Made by a program: the position numbers and the translations under genes. This document shows, one piece after another, positions 1 to 12,338 of a DNA stretch of 64,000 bases. Positions within the stretch are counted from its first letter, which is position 1, and the number at the start of each line of letters is the position of its first letter. Location of the stretch: NCBI GenBank assembly GCA_949152475.1, contig OX424563.1, forward strand, positions 11,505,001-11,569,000. The letters run 5' to 3'. The stretch comes from Terebella lapidaria. Lineage: Eukaryota; Annelida; Polychaeta; Terebellida; Terebellidae. The notes below the pieces were generated by a model. It ran no database searches. It saw only the letters and a program-made list of their open reading frames with translations, and was not told the DNA's origin.

Positions 1-556
1 TGTCAGGATAATCGATCACATTACCCTGACTTAAGTCCAAGTACATGTCAAATCCAGTCTTTACAAAGTTTACTGTTCTGATTGCATTTCAGTGATTATG
101 TTTTCACTTCGTTTGTCATCATCTGTGAATTTACCCTCAACCAAATGGATTTGGGAGGGGTAGAATTTTCTCCACAAAAATGCAGTGAGTTTCCGAAGTA
201 TCTGCCCAGGAGAAGGATCCATATTGTTCTATTATACTTCAAACTTGCAATAAAAATATCCAATGAAAATTTGTACTAGTCGTCATGTTGATAATTGACG
301 CAACACGATATCAGCAATATCTGCTGCGGAACAGGAAAATATGTGGAACGATGGAAATTGATGAAACTTGAAATAAAAGAATAATGACAGAGGAGTATTA
401 GGGCTGTTTCATGAGGCTAATGTAATCCATTAAAACTTGTCCCGAGCACAATCTGTCATGGATATGAAGAAAACGTTCTGTCTCTTTGGACAGAGCCCTC
501 CACTAGTCGCGTGCTGCCTGGTGCATTTACTCCATCTTGAATGTCCTTTTATCACG

Positions 557-848
557 CTGATACCTATGGAATTCCCATTACGAACCGCGAGCTGCGTCCT
601 GCGTACTGCATGCTGCGAGCTAGAAACTGATACAGACATGTGACCTACGAGCTATAACTGCGACCTGCGAGGTACAAACTGCGACCTGCGATACAACTAA
701 AATATTTGGCAGGTCTATATACATTTTCCGTATCAATACAGAATAAGCCATATATACGATATCATTTCTCGTTTTTATACTAGCTCGCAGGTCGCAATAC
801 GCAGGTCGCAGCTCGCGGTTCGTAATGGGAATTCAATAGATACCTAGT
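557..848. mobile_element. Foldback or MITE-like element with about 50-bp inverted ends
   Basis: The segment around 571-600 (attcccattacgaaccgcga then gctgcg) reappears inverted around 801-836 (gctcgcggttcgtaatggga then attc). The arms extend outward to about 557 and 848 with a few mismatches and inward through repeats of a gctgcgacctgcgag-like motif. The non-repeated centre is AT-rich. This is the form of a non-autonomous foldback or MITE. No transposase is present, and I cannot assign a superfamily or a certain target-site duplication. The minus-strand and plus-strand open frames at 430-643 lie across the left arm and are not genes. Confidence 0.6.
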
Positions 849-858
849 TTTCCCATGT

Positions 859-905
859 GTTAGGGCATAGAAATATAGCGATTCGCTATATTTCTATGGT
901 TAGGG
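859..905. repeat. 33-bp near-perfect palindrome with 7-bp direct repeats at both ends
   Basis: Left arm 866-881 (catagaaatatagcga) and right arm 883-898 are exact reverse complements of 16 bp around a single unpaired t at 882. The palindrome is bordered on both sides, with no gap, by gttaggg (859-865 and 899-905). Such an arrangement could be a tiny insertion with a target duplication or a recombination scar. It lies just right of the foldback element. Confidence 0.75.
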
Positions 906-3900
906 CCATGCGATACATTGTTTGGTCAGTTTTCATTCCTCCATCGAACTGAAGTGGGTCTTGTTTTCTGAACTTCCTGGGTTTTTTCATCATAAAGGAA
1001 ACCAATCATGCAGATTTTCAATTCCTAAATTTCAATTGTTTGGTTGTGACAAGTGATAGATCTTACATGTGGAAGTCCTAATACCGGTAAGTAAATATGA
1101 CCTGGCTGAATGATGTGGATCACGCAATGTTGATTTTATCGATCTTTACTGGTGTTTTTGTATGCTAGTTTTCTTTTATTTCAGTTGCACAACGGTTGTG
1201 ATAATGTTTTCCAGCACTTCTTCATTGTCTGATATATGTGGAAATATATCAGACAAGAAAATATTGATTGGAATATTGGAGAGAAAATATTGATTCATAC
1301 TGTGCTAGAAACATCTTGATGGATATAGCGATTTGATGGAAAACATATGTGAGCTATTTCATTTCGTCTGCTCTCAGGTAAAATCTACATTAGCTAAGAC
1401 ATATAGCATGTGAACATCGTATAATATACCTTTTCGTTTTGGTCGTTTCACAAACGTGACAACTTGATGCACAGTGACCGGTACTTTCAAACTCAGAATG
1501 TCTGCATATTATCCATATACGAGTCCACTTCGTCTGGTGTTCCAAGAGGACAGGTGACAGGTGAAATCCAAGACGACAGGTGACATATACTATGGTTGGC
1601 ATTAAAGCTGCATTTAGGCCATGACAAATGATGTCCCAAGTTGTCAATTGTGGGCTGTGGAGTTTGTCGTGAATTTTACCAGAATGTCACTTCTGTCAGA
1701 TATTGACTGGAAAATCTGGAAGGAAATAAATTTTACCTGTGACCTTTTCCGTCAGTGTCCTCCGCATTTCTTTCCTGACACTTTGGAGCTGACAAAGTTG
1801 CCAGTCCAACAATTCCGATTCTAAACAGAACTTTTCCCTCCTGAAGCAACTATGGCGGATTTCAAAATTGCCACTACTTGTAGAAATTGCATTGACACAA
1901 TTGATGATTTTTTTTACAATACATATATTAAAATACGCCTGTATTGTAGTAAGTTTACTCCCCCATTCTCATGACCTAAATGCAGCTCTGTTTACCCGTC
2001 TTTTCCAATATGGACCAAAATCACACCACGGTTTGGATATTATTCCCCACGAAGACCGAGGACCTTGTAATGGACAGGTGACCTACTCCGTTTAAGTCGG
2101 CAAATCTCCATGTAGCGAAGTGGCACAATATTTCAACAAAGTAAAAAAAAAAACTGATGTCGGTTGGGAATATATAATCGAGACTTCACAACTGATATGC
2201 ATTTTGATGCGTTGGAGCGAATTCCCATGGATGGAATTCCAAATTTCCTAACGTTGTACACCAGGACTAATGTGATCCCCTTCTCAGGAAATTGTTGCCG
2301 GATTAGGACACTGTGATGCAAATAAGATTTGGTGCTGGTCTTCACGGCGCTATCGCGTGAGACATAACAAAGTCATGTCCCTGTGTGGCTACAATTAGGG
2401 AATCCCATAACTGTATCAAACCGTCTTCTACACACACGTGGCTCGTTTTATATCTTGTATACACCTGAAATCTCTATTAGATGTATTATTTGGGGCACCA
2501 GATGTCTGAATTGAGGAACGTATGTAGAAATCCTTCCATCCAGGAGTACCTAAATTAACAACTGCTGTGAATAGCATGTTTTTTTGTGTCGATATATGAC
2601 AGTATTGTGATAAATATCATGATTGATGAGTTATATTATATGTAGAATAGTACTTTGTCGTGTTTGAAGATAAACAAAATTACAAATAATATACCTGAAT
2701 TTTTCAAATTGAAAACCGGATGTTTTTCTTCAGCATTTCTGGTAAATAGAAATCAACACCAGTAAATATATTTTTCACTGTTAACAATTAAATGTCAAGA
2801 ATATTTGGTACAGTATATATATTTATCATGAAGGCTAAAAGTTACATAGTGCATTAGTATAATGGGCTGAGAAGGTGAGATGATGATTTTTATGAGCACA
2901 CTTTATGAAAACTGTTGATACCTTTGGCTTCCTAAATTGCTGGAGGGAATATTATTAATAGACATTATTTCAAGCGATGCATTCATAAAAAGTGTAATTC
3001 TGTTAGTTCAGCAGGATATTTTGTATTATATAATACCGATGGATCCCCAATATTTGAATGGAAATGCCACATCGGTCATTTCCCAGATTATAAAACAGTC
3101 GCCGCTGTTACCCTTGAATAACGTGGGGAAATGAATTATGATGATAGAGCAGGCAATAGCAATAAAATTGGTGCGTGGAGTCATCACCCATCTGCAACTG
3201 GGCAGCCTACTTTAGAATGATCACTTGGAAAATGTATTTTTATGAAATATGTGTCTATTTAAATTGATACGATATATTTGTGAGAAATTGACTTCCGTTT
3301 TTTCCTAGCGTTTCTGTGGTGCATGTTTATGAAAAATGGCATACATTTCATTTCGATTTCACAAATATTTATCTAAATTGTAAATTTGATGCCAAATTGA
3401 TATATTATGCTATAATTTGTACAATTCCCATGAATATGCACCGAAAAGTATTTGATTGTTCATGACCTGTGGACATAATTTTGTACACGTTTTTTTCCCC
3501 TAGGCATATTCTTGTAGTAAACATTTATATGACTGACACATCAGCTTTCCATGTTGAATCGAAGCCAAATCAAATGTATTATCGGCAAACTGAAGTTCTG
3601 TATAGCAAATCTGGGCTGCTGACATTTTTACTGCTGTTCATCTGGATCAATCGTTAGTCAGATTATCAGCTCAATGTTTCCATGATGGGGAGCAAATGAA
3701 GAAACTGCTGTTTGCCATTACACCAGAATCAGGATTTATAACGTCGTGGAGAAGTCTTTCGATGAAGAGTACCAACAAAAATGTTATCAGTGGGCAAATA
3801 TCGGTTACAAGCATGGACATGATTTATGACTCACCCAGATTTTGTGGAGTCTCTAACATTCTGAATGAATCCGGGTCAAGATTGCAGAATGACTGGGAAA

Positions 3901-4645
3901 TTGAAAATCCCATGCGGTATATATGTAGTACTAAACATTATGGATGATGGTAATCAAGACAATGCAGATGATAAGGTACTTATACATCTAGTACTTCTGA
4001 AAATTTGATGTAAAAATAACATAACTATTATAATTAGTTGGAGCACATTCATGGGAATACATCATGAGCAAAAAACTGATTGTGAAAATAAAAAAATGTC
4101 ACAGCCATGCTGATGCTTCAATGACTGTAATACATGTGAATATGTTCAGAATTTTTTTTTTTATAAAAATATACATGTATATCAGATATCTGTACTCAGC
4201 ACATTATTGACCCTGGTAATCTCAGGATGATATGACAGATAAACGTTCCCATGTACCATTCAACAGGTATTGCCTAGGAATGTTTGAAATATTTTGGACA
4301 ATGTCAGTATTGAGACATATGGTGGCTTGTGATTGAAAATTAATTGGTCTAAGCGGTCGGTGGGACGTTATCAAAGACGAAACATGACTAACAACATTAT
4401 TCCTCCCACACTGTACACCAAATAGCTTCGTCTAAAATGTTCTCCACTTGCCCCCGTTTGTTCCTCAATATGAGTTCCCCAAAATGGCTGGTCCGGCAAT
4501 GCTGACAGAATGATATGGAGAGGACTGCATTATCTTTCTGCTTGTGTAGCATCTGATCCTAATTTGTAGGTCAGTTGCACTGACCGCCCAGGGAGGACTC
4601 ACGAAACAGCGTAATGACACGGAGTAAAACATTGGGTTCACGTTG

Positions 4646-5430
4646 ATCAGGGGCTAGTGTCTCCCGACGCAGCCTATTGCCATGGGGATTGGATTCTCTA
4701 GCTGGATAGTTATATTCAATGGTGTTTCCACGGTTACAACATGAATATTCATGAATATATAGAATGTATATTGTCCTTTTTTGATTTTGCACTGACTTCT
4801 TTCAAAAGTCTATTGAAATATGATTGTCATGAATACACAGATATCATACCAATACAAATTAGGTCACATGTCTAATTACATTTTTTACAAGTTTTTAGTC
4901 CCGCTTTGAAATCCTCGTGATCTTAGTCACCAGGGTCACACTTCAAGCATTCTATGTGATGTTGATATCGCCATGTAAACACTTGAAGAGAGTCGTTATT
5001 GATACTAGGTTCTCAGTGTCTGATTCACGTATTGTCTCGTTTATCAGGGGCTAGTGTGTCCCGACACAGCCTATATTCATGGGGATTGGATTCTCTCCCT
5101 GGATAGTTGTATTTAATGGTGTTTCCACGGTTACAACATGAGTTGGTATACATCCTAAAATATTCATGAATATATGTAATGTATTTTTTCCTGTTTTTGA
5201 TTTTGCACTGGCTTCTTTCAAAAGTCTATCGAAATATGATTTTCATGAATACACAGATATCATACCATTACAAATTAAGTCACATGTCTAAGTTTCTAAT
5301 CCCGCTTTGAAATCCTCGTGATCTTGGTCACCGTGGTCGCACTGCAATCATTCTATGTGAAGTTGATATTCCCATGTGAACACTTGGAAAGAGTCGTTAT
5401 TGATGCTAGATTCTCAGTGTCTGATGCCAA
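4646..5430 (+). repeat. 397-bp direct tandem duplication inside U1
   Basis: The stretch starting atcaggggctagtgt at 4646 recurs at 5043, and the following sequence matches for roughly 385 bp (the cacggttacaacatga segment, the ttgcactg-cttctttc segment, and the ggtcacac or ggtcgcac segment). The first copy stops at tctgattcacg near 5029 where the second continues tctgatgcc. The two copies have diverged by several per cent by eye, so this is an older local duplication. It is unique to U1. Confidence 0.8.
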
Positions 5431-6970
5431 CAGCGAATCATGGACTTCACATTGTAATGGTGACAGATGGACGAACAGTCAACGTACTGAACAATTCGTC
5501 AGACATAATAAACCAATTTTCCAGACCTAATGAAGCACACACGAGGATCCCCCAAATTTGAATCATTTGCTAGTTGTCATACATATTACTTATTGGCCAA
5601 ATATTATCTCACAAAATTTGTCAGAATATGTAGATCAGAGAGGGAAATGAATCAATTTAATAATTATGGAGATAACACCAAATTAGTTCTGAGGAGTTTG
5701 GAAAATAAATTTGTCGTGATATGTCAGGCCTAGATACTGGTCTGTCCAGAAAATATTTAGCAAAGAAGCCCCTATCTCACAATAATTAAATGAATAAATG
5801 GGTTGAACAATACGGTTGCATTACAGTGTGAATTCAAGGTTTGTTTCACTTTTTGCTCGCATGTTAAAACAGCCTGGTTGAAGAATAAATGACACCTGTT
5901 ACAGTAAATTGCACATGTCATTCACATCGCTACACGTACGTACATGTTTGCCTTCACAGGGGGGAAATACTTGAAAGAAAGGTAAATGGACGTCGTAGGT
6001 GAAAGTGAGCTGCCATTAATTCTTTTTGCGGAGGTGATTAATTTGTGAAATTGAAGTTAAAGATTTTGTTCATGTCCAATCAGCTTTACAAATGACAGAG
6101 TACATCTTATGAAGAGATGTACTGTTGGTATAGTGTATGGTGTCATCAGAGCGACAAGACATTCTGTCAATTTTGTCACTATGATCGTTTTAATATAAAG
6201 TTCAATTTTAAATGAAAGTAATAATGGGTTGACGTAAATAATACAACAAAATTACGATAACTAAACACGTCATTCAAACCTATATATTTGACACAATATA
6301 CATGTATTGTGTTTTGTTGTATGGCTGAGAAGAGTGAATGAGTCACTATGGATAGTTCCTATGTCCTCTGGGAACTAGGACTGGGAATTGGTCAGCTTGT
6401 CCACCAACTCGGAATATTCCCACTGTAACTCACCAATGGGCCGGGCCGCAAGTAGCGTCAATCAAATTCACCCAGGAGCAGTGAAGGTCTTTGGTCAGGG
6501 TGGGAAACTCTCCCATTGATAGGGAAATCCAGTGAGATATGTGGACACTGGACTGTCGACTCTCTTAGGGTGATGAGATAAGCAGAGGTGGTGAGGGATA
6601 GAACCTTTTGACACGCTCCATATTTAAAATGTGTGCAGCAATTCAGCAAGAAGCTAGCTCACTTACATACACGATGTTTATGCAAGTAATTCTGGCATCT
6701 AGCCTAGGTCAGCTTGTGCAAGAGCTGTGTAACACATTTCTGCCAGGATGTTTTTCGAATTCCAATTTTTCCAATTGGCACTGCCACATAAAACTTAAAT
6801 GCAGATATCTAGATAAAGTTGCTGCAAAACTGTTTGTATTATGAACATTTTATTATTGATTACTTATCCTGCAGGAGTGGTCATTATAATTCACACGATA
6901 TAACCTGTCTCAAGGTGACGCCATAACTGTTCCCGTAATGTCCATATGTAATGCATGGCTTACCTAAGCT

Positions 6971-7039
6971 GTCATTGCTCATGTCTACTTGTGGACATAT
7001 AAGGCAGGGACGTTCATCATGCTCATGTTTTCAAATCAG
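6971..7039 (+). pseudogene. Exon-like block E1 of U1 (possible LamG-type strand segment)
   Basis: Read in this frame the block gives VIAHVYLWTY then GTFIMLMFSNQ, ending at cag followed by gtatgg, an acceptable splice donor. Equivalent blocks lie at 16662-16730 (U2), 24501-24569 (U3), 32352-32421 (U4) and from 48181 (U6, cut at 48236 by a Penelope-like fragment). U7 has the related LAAHVAFSWCAY then GTFFIFVVSHQ in a longer frame. U5 has lost the block. In U2, U3, U4 and U6 the donor gt has become ga, so splicing could not work the same way there. The domain suggestion comes from U7; on its own this block is too short to classify. Confidence 0.3.
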
Positions 7040-7921
7040 GTATGGAGATTAAGATAATTGTCTATTACAAGTGATGGGACATGAAGCAATTATATGCGAA
7101 GGGGGCAGTCTTGGAACATATTTTTTTCTCTCCCGCTGTCCTTGGACGATAATCTTCCCCTAATATCGTCTATCCTAAACTGTCTCATCAATAAATGACA
7201 TAAGTCTGAAATATGAGCAAGTAGTTCTCTCTCCACAGAGCACGTACATCTACATATATCTTTATTGATAGCTTACTTCACTGATGCATATTAACATGCA
7301 CGTATGTAGAAGTGACAGCAATTTCGTTTAATTTTGATATATTCATGAAACAGGGAAAATACATCTTCACATTTCACGTGATCTAATCCCTGGGATGTAA
7401 ATCATGTGGATAGTCACTATTGTTTAGCAAATGTAATGCTCCCTCGTTTGTAGTGTTACTCATCTTGCAGGCATATCAATACAGATATATGCAAACCCGG
7501 TCGGAGTGGGCAGGAAAACAGAGAGCCATTTGGGAATAGTTCAAGGACGACTGTAAATAATGTCAGAATATAAAGGTCATTTTTGTGGCTACTGATGGAG
7601 ATCTCCTGATCATAAATTGCCCAGACTGCAAAGCAAAGATATCCAAGCAAAATATTCCTCATCCACTGTGGATTATCCTACAGCTAAAATATTACTCTTC
7701 CACTTTGGATACGAAAGTGTATTTCTATCCCTGGTCACACGTAACAAAACAATATTGGCGGCAGGGATGGGGACAACGACGCAGGTATTGAGAGAAAATG
7801 TGGCTGTGGCTAGCTTAGTTCTGTATTATGCGAAATTGCTCGGACATGATCCCCAGTGCCTAGAAAAAAAGTCAATCAATTTTGATCTTTATTGAGTGGG
7901 CAGGTTGTCATTTGGCCTGAG

Positions 7922-8065
7922 GTGACCAGTTGGGAAAATATCTAGCAGTGTTGAATTTTCATGCTGATTCAAGTAAGGTGGGTTGGTGTCGCTTGACTCC
8001 ATGACGCTTGACAGTTGAAAGGTGGGTCATTGACATCAATCATGCAGCAGGTACTGATATCAAAT
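7922..8065 (+). pseudogene. Exon-like block E2/E3 of U1, broken
   Basis: E2 is open (gac cag ttg gga aaa tat onward, giving VLNFHADLIKV), homologous to VLNFDADLIKV in U7. It is followed by about 17 nt absent from U7, which shifts the frame. The E3 part then has TGA at 8031-8033 where U7 has the TGG of GQWHHLC. This is a decayed relative of the U7 frame, about 880 bp downstream of E1. Confidence 0.35.
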
Positions 8066-8599
8066 AGGTTGATATCAAATAGGTTGATAGGTCCTCGGCA
8101 CTAGTTAAGAAATTTGGAAAATAATAATATTTCTAGGACTGGTCCTGATATTTGTTATATACATGATATATTAAGTTTATTGTTTTATGAGTCTTTAATA
8201 CTAAATCTACATGTATGTGATCTTTGGTGAAATTTATGTTCCAAACACATGTCAATTTTCTCAGTAAAACATAAGATTCCTTGCAGTAATCAGATACTTT
8301 TCTCTTTCACATGATTCTTGTATGTTGTCACAGAGTCATACCTCTGGTTACATAGGTCATTCAGACTGTCAGATATGAAGGGACTTTTCCGTTGACACCA
8401 CTTTAACAAGTAGAGCGAGAGCTCCTTTAGCCATATAGTGACCATGCAGCGCCTGAAAAGACAGTGACATTCATGTCAAGTTCTGTGATGGCAATATTCC
8501 GACAACAAAATGCCACGCCGACGTGTTACATCAGAAGCAATTGGTGTAGTGTCAGTTTTGGGGCGGGTTGCGTGCAACCAACCCGCCTATTAGATTGGC

Positions 8600-8656
8600 G
8601 TGTCCGTCTGTCTGTCCGTCCGTCCGTCCGTCCGTCCGGCCATCCGTCCGTCAACA
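8600..8656 (+). repeat. gtcc/gtct microsatellite
   Basis: A run of four-base units (gtct, then mostly gtcc) with two interruptions, just upstream of the 169-bp core repeats. A short microsatellite in this place is typical of HINE-type elements. Confidence 0.85.
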
Positions 8657-8661
8657 ATTTC

Positions 8662-9150
8662 TTGTGAACGCGATAACTTACAAAGTTTTTAACGAAATAC
8701 CGCCAAAATCATACCAGAGGTGCATCATGAGCAGATCTCGGACAAGTTCGATGATGGGTGACCTTGACCTATTTTTCAGGTCGTGGCAGGATTTCGAACT
8801 TGACAATACATGAAAACAGGACTTTGTACCTTGTGAACGCGATAACTTACAAAGTTTTTAACGAAATACCGCCAAAATCATACCAGAGGTGCATCATGAG
8901 CAGATCTCGGACAAGTTCGATGATGGGTGACCTTGACCTATTTTTCAGGTCGTGGCAGGACTTCGAACTTGACAATACATGAAAACAGGACTTTGTACCT
9001 TGTGAACGCGATAACTTACAAATTTTTAACGAAATACCGCCAAAATCATACCAGAGGTGCATCATGAACAGATCTCGGACAAGTTCGATGATGGGTGACC
9101 TTGACCTATTTTTCAGGTCGTGGCAGGACTTCGAACTTGATAATACATGA
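8662..9150 (+). repeat. 169-bp core tandem repeat, three copies
   Basis: Copies begin ttgtgaacgcgataactt at 8662, 8831 and 9000, each spaced 169 bp apart, and differ by only a handful of bases. The third copy lacks a few bases (aaatttttaac for aaagtttttaac) and ends in a diverged tail near 9150. Low divergence says the expansion, or the insertion itself, is recent. Confidence 0.9.
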
Positions 9151-10492
9151 GAACAATGCCAATTCCTTCCACTAACAGCCCTCCTCGATGCAACCCGCCC
9201 AATTGTCGCGGGCGCGACTTATACTTGTCATTTCATTGATGTCTGGTTTCCTTTATTCTCACGAGTTACAAACTGGGACCCAAACTATGTGAGTTGGCGT
9301 TTTATCTCATTGCTCACACTGGCGAACATCAGTTTTCTACAGAAGCTGTAACATGTCACATTTACAGGTGCAATTGTATGATTGTAGGGGTAAAAAACAG
9401 TAACTGTACGTGAAACACAAGACACCACAAGAACGTTTGCCATAGCATGAAGACCTAGCTGCTACCTGTGCCAACCATTGAGTGTGTGTTCTTCTCTGCA
9501 GATGCCAGACAACTAGCTACATGTACATTCATCACCTTGTTTTGTCCGCCTGTGCCAATAGAGATCAAAACTTTCCCCTAGACCATGATGTGGACAGTAT
9601 TCCCCCACACCATGACCTTGTTATGGAGACTAAACCAATTACTCTGTTCACCCCGGCAAATCCCGGAGTATCAAAGGGGCATCAATATTTCAACAAACTG
9701 TAAAAACTAATGGCGATTGGAAATATAAAGTCAAGACTTCAAAACATGTTCAACTGCCATTACTTCTCAATATAATGGCGCTATGACAAATGAAGGGGAT
9801 TTTGATAACACACGCTCCAGTTGAGCAAAATTACCATAGATAGAATGTCCGAATTTCCTAACGTTATATACAAAGACTATAAATGTGATCTCCCACTCAG
9901 GAAATATTTGCTGGACTGAGACATTGTGATATCAATCAGATTGGTGCTGGTCTTCCTGGCACTATCGTGTGAGATGTAACAGAGTATCTTCATTTTCGTA
10001 TATGGCAGCAATTAATGGATCCCATAACTGTATCAATTCGTCTTCTACACACACATGGCTCATAACCTGTATTGTATACACCTCAAAACTGTATTAGTGT
10101 ATTATTTGTGGCAGCTGATGTCTGAGTTAAGGAAATATATGTGGAATCCTTCCATCCATTAACACCTAGATTAACAGCTGCTGTGTATTAATTTGAAAAT
10201 CGTGTCACTCCAATGGCACCCTGTGGCAACAGACGTGTTCGGTTGAAAACAGCGGATTTGTTTGGAGCTTTGTGGAGCAGACAAAGTGACTCTGGGTAAA
10301 CTTTTGGTAAACAGGACAAAACACCAGTAAATATATTTTTCACTGTTAACAATTAAATGTCAATAATATTTGGTACAGTATATATATTTATCATGAAAGC
10401 TAAAATATTACATAATGCGTTAGTATAATGTGCTGAGCAGGTTTTTTGATAGTTTTTGACACGCTTAGCATGATTTATAGCTTAAAGACGGA

Positions 10493-10507
10493 GGGGGGGG
10501 GGGGGGG
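10493..10507 (+). repeat. 15-G homopolymer tract in U2
   Basis: A run of 15 G preceded by gga, at the same place in the unit as the G-rich tracts of U3, U4 and U6. It has expanded to a pure homopolymer here. It could form a G-quadruplex, but could also be shortened or lengthened by assembly error. Confidence 0.85.
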
Positions 10508-12338
10508 AGAAAGTTCTGGGAAAGAACTGCTGTTTTCGAAGTTATCATGATTTTCTTGTGTTACTCAGTGATATATGACTGTACATGTATTTTGATAATC
10601 AGCATCATTGATGAGTTATGTTATATTTTAATAGCACTTTTCATGCTTGATAATGAGAAGAATAATTACAAATAATATACCTGAATATTTCCGATTGAAA
10701 ACTGGGTGTATTTATTTGCAGAATTTCTAACAGATTCGAATCTAAAACCAATATAATTATATAGATGTATATTTTTCAATGTTATCAATTAAATGTCAAA
10801 ATTGTTTGGCACAGTCTATATATTTATCAAAAAGGCAAAAAAAGAACATGGTGTATTAGTATATGGGCTGAGCATGTGTGCTGAGGAATTTTATCAGCAC
10901 ACTTTATGAGAACTGTTGATACCTTTGGCTTCGTAACTTTTTGGAGGGAATATCATCAATAAACATTATTTGGAGCGATGTATGCATAAAAAGTGTAATT
11001 CTGTTAGTTCAGCAGGATATTTTGGACGATATAATATGGCTGGATCCCCAACATTCGAATGGAAATGCCACATCGGTCATTTCCCAGATCATAAACTAGT
11101 CGCCGCTGTTACTCTTGAATCATCATGGAGGAAGGACCTATGATGATGGAGCAGTCACTAGCAATACATCGGTGAGTGAAGTTGTGAAGTTGTCCATCTG
11201 CAACTTGGACATTTGACATTTGGAAAATGTATCTTCTTGAGTTTTGAAATATGAAATATTTGTCAATTTTTAAGTGATGGGATACATTTGTGAGAAATCA
11301 ACGTGTTTACCAATGACCACCCCAGCGTTATCATGGTGCATTATTATAAAAACATACATTTCATTTCGATTTATCTTGAACTAATTTGTAAATTGCTATG
11401 CCAATAGCTACACTATGCTACAATTTGTACAGTTCCGAGGATTATGCACTGAAAAATGTGTGATTGTTTATGATCTGTACATATAATTTTGTACAAGTTT
11501 TCCCCCTAGGCATATTCTTCTTGTAAACATTTATATGACCGACAAAGCAGCTTTCCATGTTGAATCGAAGCCAGATAAAATGTATTACCGGCAAGCCAAC
11601 AGTTTTACTATAGCAAATCTGGGTTGCTGACATTTGTACTAGTGTTCAGCTAGATCAATCGACCGAGGTCTATCGTTGATCAGGTTCATCAGCTCAATGT
11701 TTGCGAGATGGAGAGCTAACGGAGAAACTGCTGGTTGCCCTTGCACCAGAATCAGGACTTATACCGTAGTGGAGAGGTCTTTCGATGATTTTAACAACAA
11801 AAACGGTATCAGTAGGCAACTATCGGGCACAGTCTACTAGAAGCATGGACATGATTTATGACTCTCCAGATTTTGTGGAGTCTCCAACATTCTGAGCGTA
11901 TCTGGGTCAAGATTGCAGAATAACGGGGAGATGGAAAATACCAAGAGGTATTTATGTAGTACGAAACTAGATGTGAAACATGGAGCACATCCATGGGAAA
12001 GGATCGCGTGGACAAACCTGATTGTGAGGATAAAAATGTCATCGCCGTGCTAATGCTTCAATGAGTGTGGTACATGTGAATTCTATTATAAAAATGTTCA
12101 GAAAAACTAAGACTTACACAAAGATACACACACACATCTGGTACTCAGTACGATGCAATTTGAACCCGTTAGTCTCAGGATGATATGACAATTGTCTATT
12201 AGTCTTTAAATGCGAAGGCTTCCATATACCCTTCAAAGGGTATTGCCGAGGGATTTGTCTGAAGTATGTCAGTGTTAGGGCTCATGGTGGCTTGAGAGTG
12301 AAAAACTATGAGACGTTATCAACAAGAAAATGCAGCTA

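Larger units (their letters stand above)
1..1984. other. Left flank outside the tandem array
   Basis: AT-rich DNA that I cannot align to any of the seven units; clear homology to the units starts near 1985. I see no convincing exon. The open frames here (430-639 on the minus strand, 437-643, 1390-1647 on the minus strand, 1621-1824) are short, overlap on both strands and carry no recognisable motif. The two notable structures, a foldback element and a perfect hairpin, are listed separately. Confidence 0.6.
8559..9227 (+). mobile_element. Pearl/HINE-like non-autonomous Helentron-type element
   Basis: The element interrupts a segment that is continuous in U2 and U3 (gtcagttttcatttc). It sits between two T residues with no longer target duplication. 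It starts tggggcgggttgc, ends gcaacccgcccaattgtcgcg then ggcgcgacttatacttg, and so has short subterminal inverted repeats (gggcgggttgc at 8561 and gcaacccgcc at 9190) and a small GC stem near its right end. Inside are a gtcc microsatellite (about 8600-8656) and three copies of a 169-bp core repeat. Microsatellite plus core tandem repeat plus subterminal inverted repeats with insertion at TT is the known architecture of Pearl elements of bivalves and HINE/DINE-1 elements. No protein is encoded; open frames here simply follow the core repeats. Confidence 0.7.
1985..9540 (+). repeat. Tandem array unit U1
   Basis: First copy of the repeated unit; homology begins weakly near 1985 and is clear from about 2040. 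Landmarks shared with later units are the block at 2937-3134 (equivalent to 20467-20805 in U3), the tatatatattta tract near 2815, the block at 6608-6844 (equivalent to 24149 in U3), the block at 7585-7791 and the polypyrimidine-ctgcag junction near 9490. U1 lacks the roughly 440-bp internal duplication and G-rich tract of U2, U3, U4 and U6. It carries a 397-bp internal duplication and a 668-bp Pearl/HINE-like insertion. From about 7080 onward it is nearly identical to U3. No intact gene is visible. Confidence 0.85.

Noticed and set aside
859..905. gttaggg as telomeric or interstitial telomere repeat
   Set aside because: Only two isolated units, each flanking a palindrome; there is no tandem TTAGGG run.
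7585..7791. Block D as a SUEL-type galactose-binding lectin domain
   Set aside because: LxINCPxCK is suggestive, but the spacing to the next conserved positions is wrong and another frame is open in the same copies.
8568..9065. Repeated peptide-coding gene in the 169-bp repeats (frames sharing CIMSRSRTSSMMGDLDLF)
   Set aside because: The frames exist on both strands and result from the 169-bp core of a non-autonomous element.
9482..9703. Exon after the strong ttcttctctgcag acceptor at each unit end
   Set aside because: The open frame of about 73 codons in U1, U3 and U4 is almost the same DNA in each. It is stopped in U5 and altered in U6 and U7, and no donor or family was recognised.
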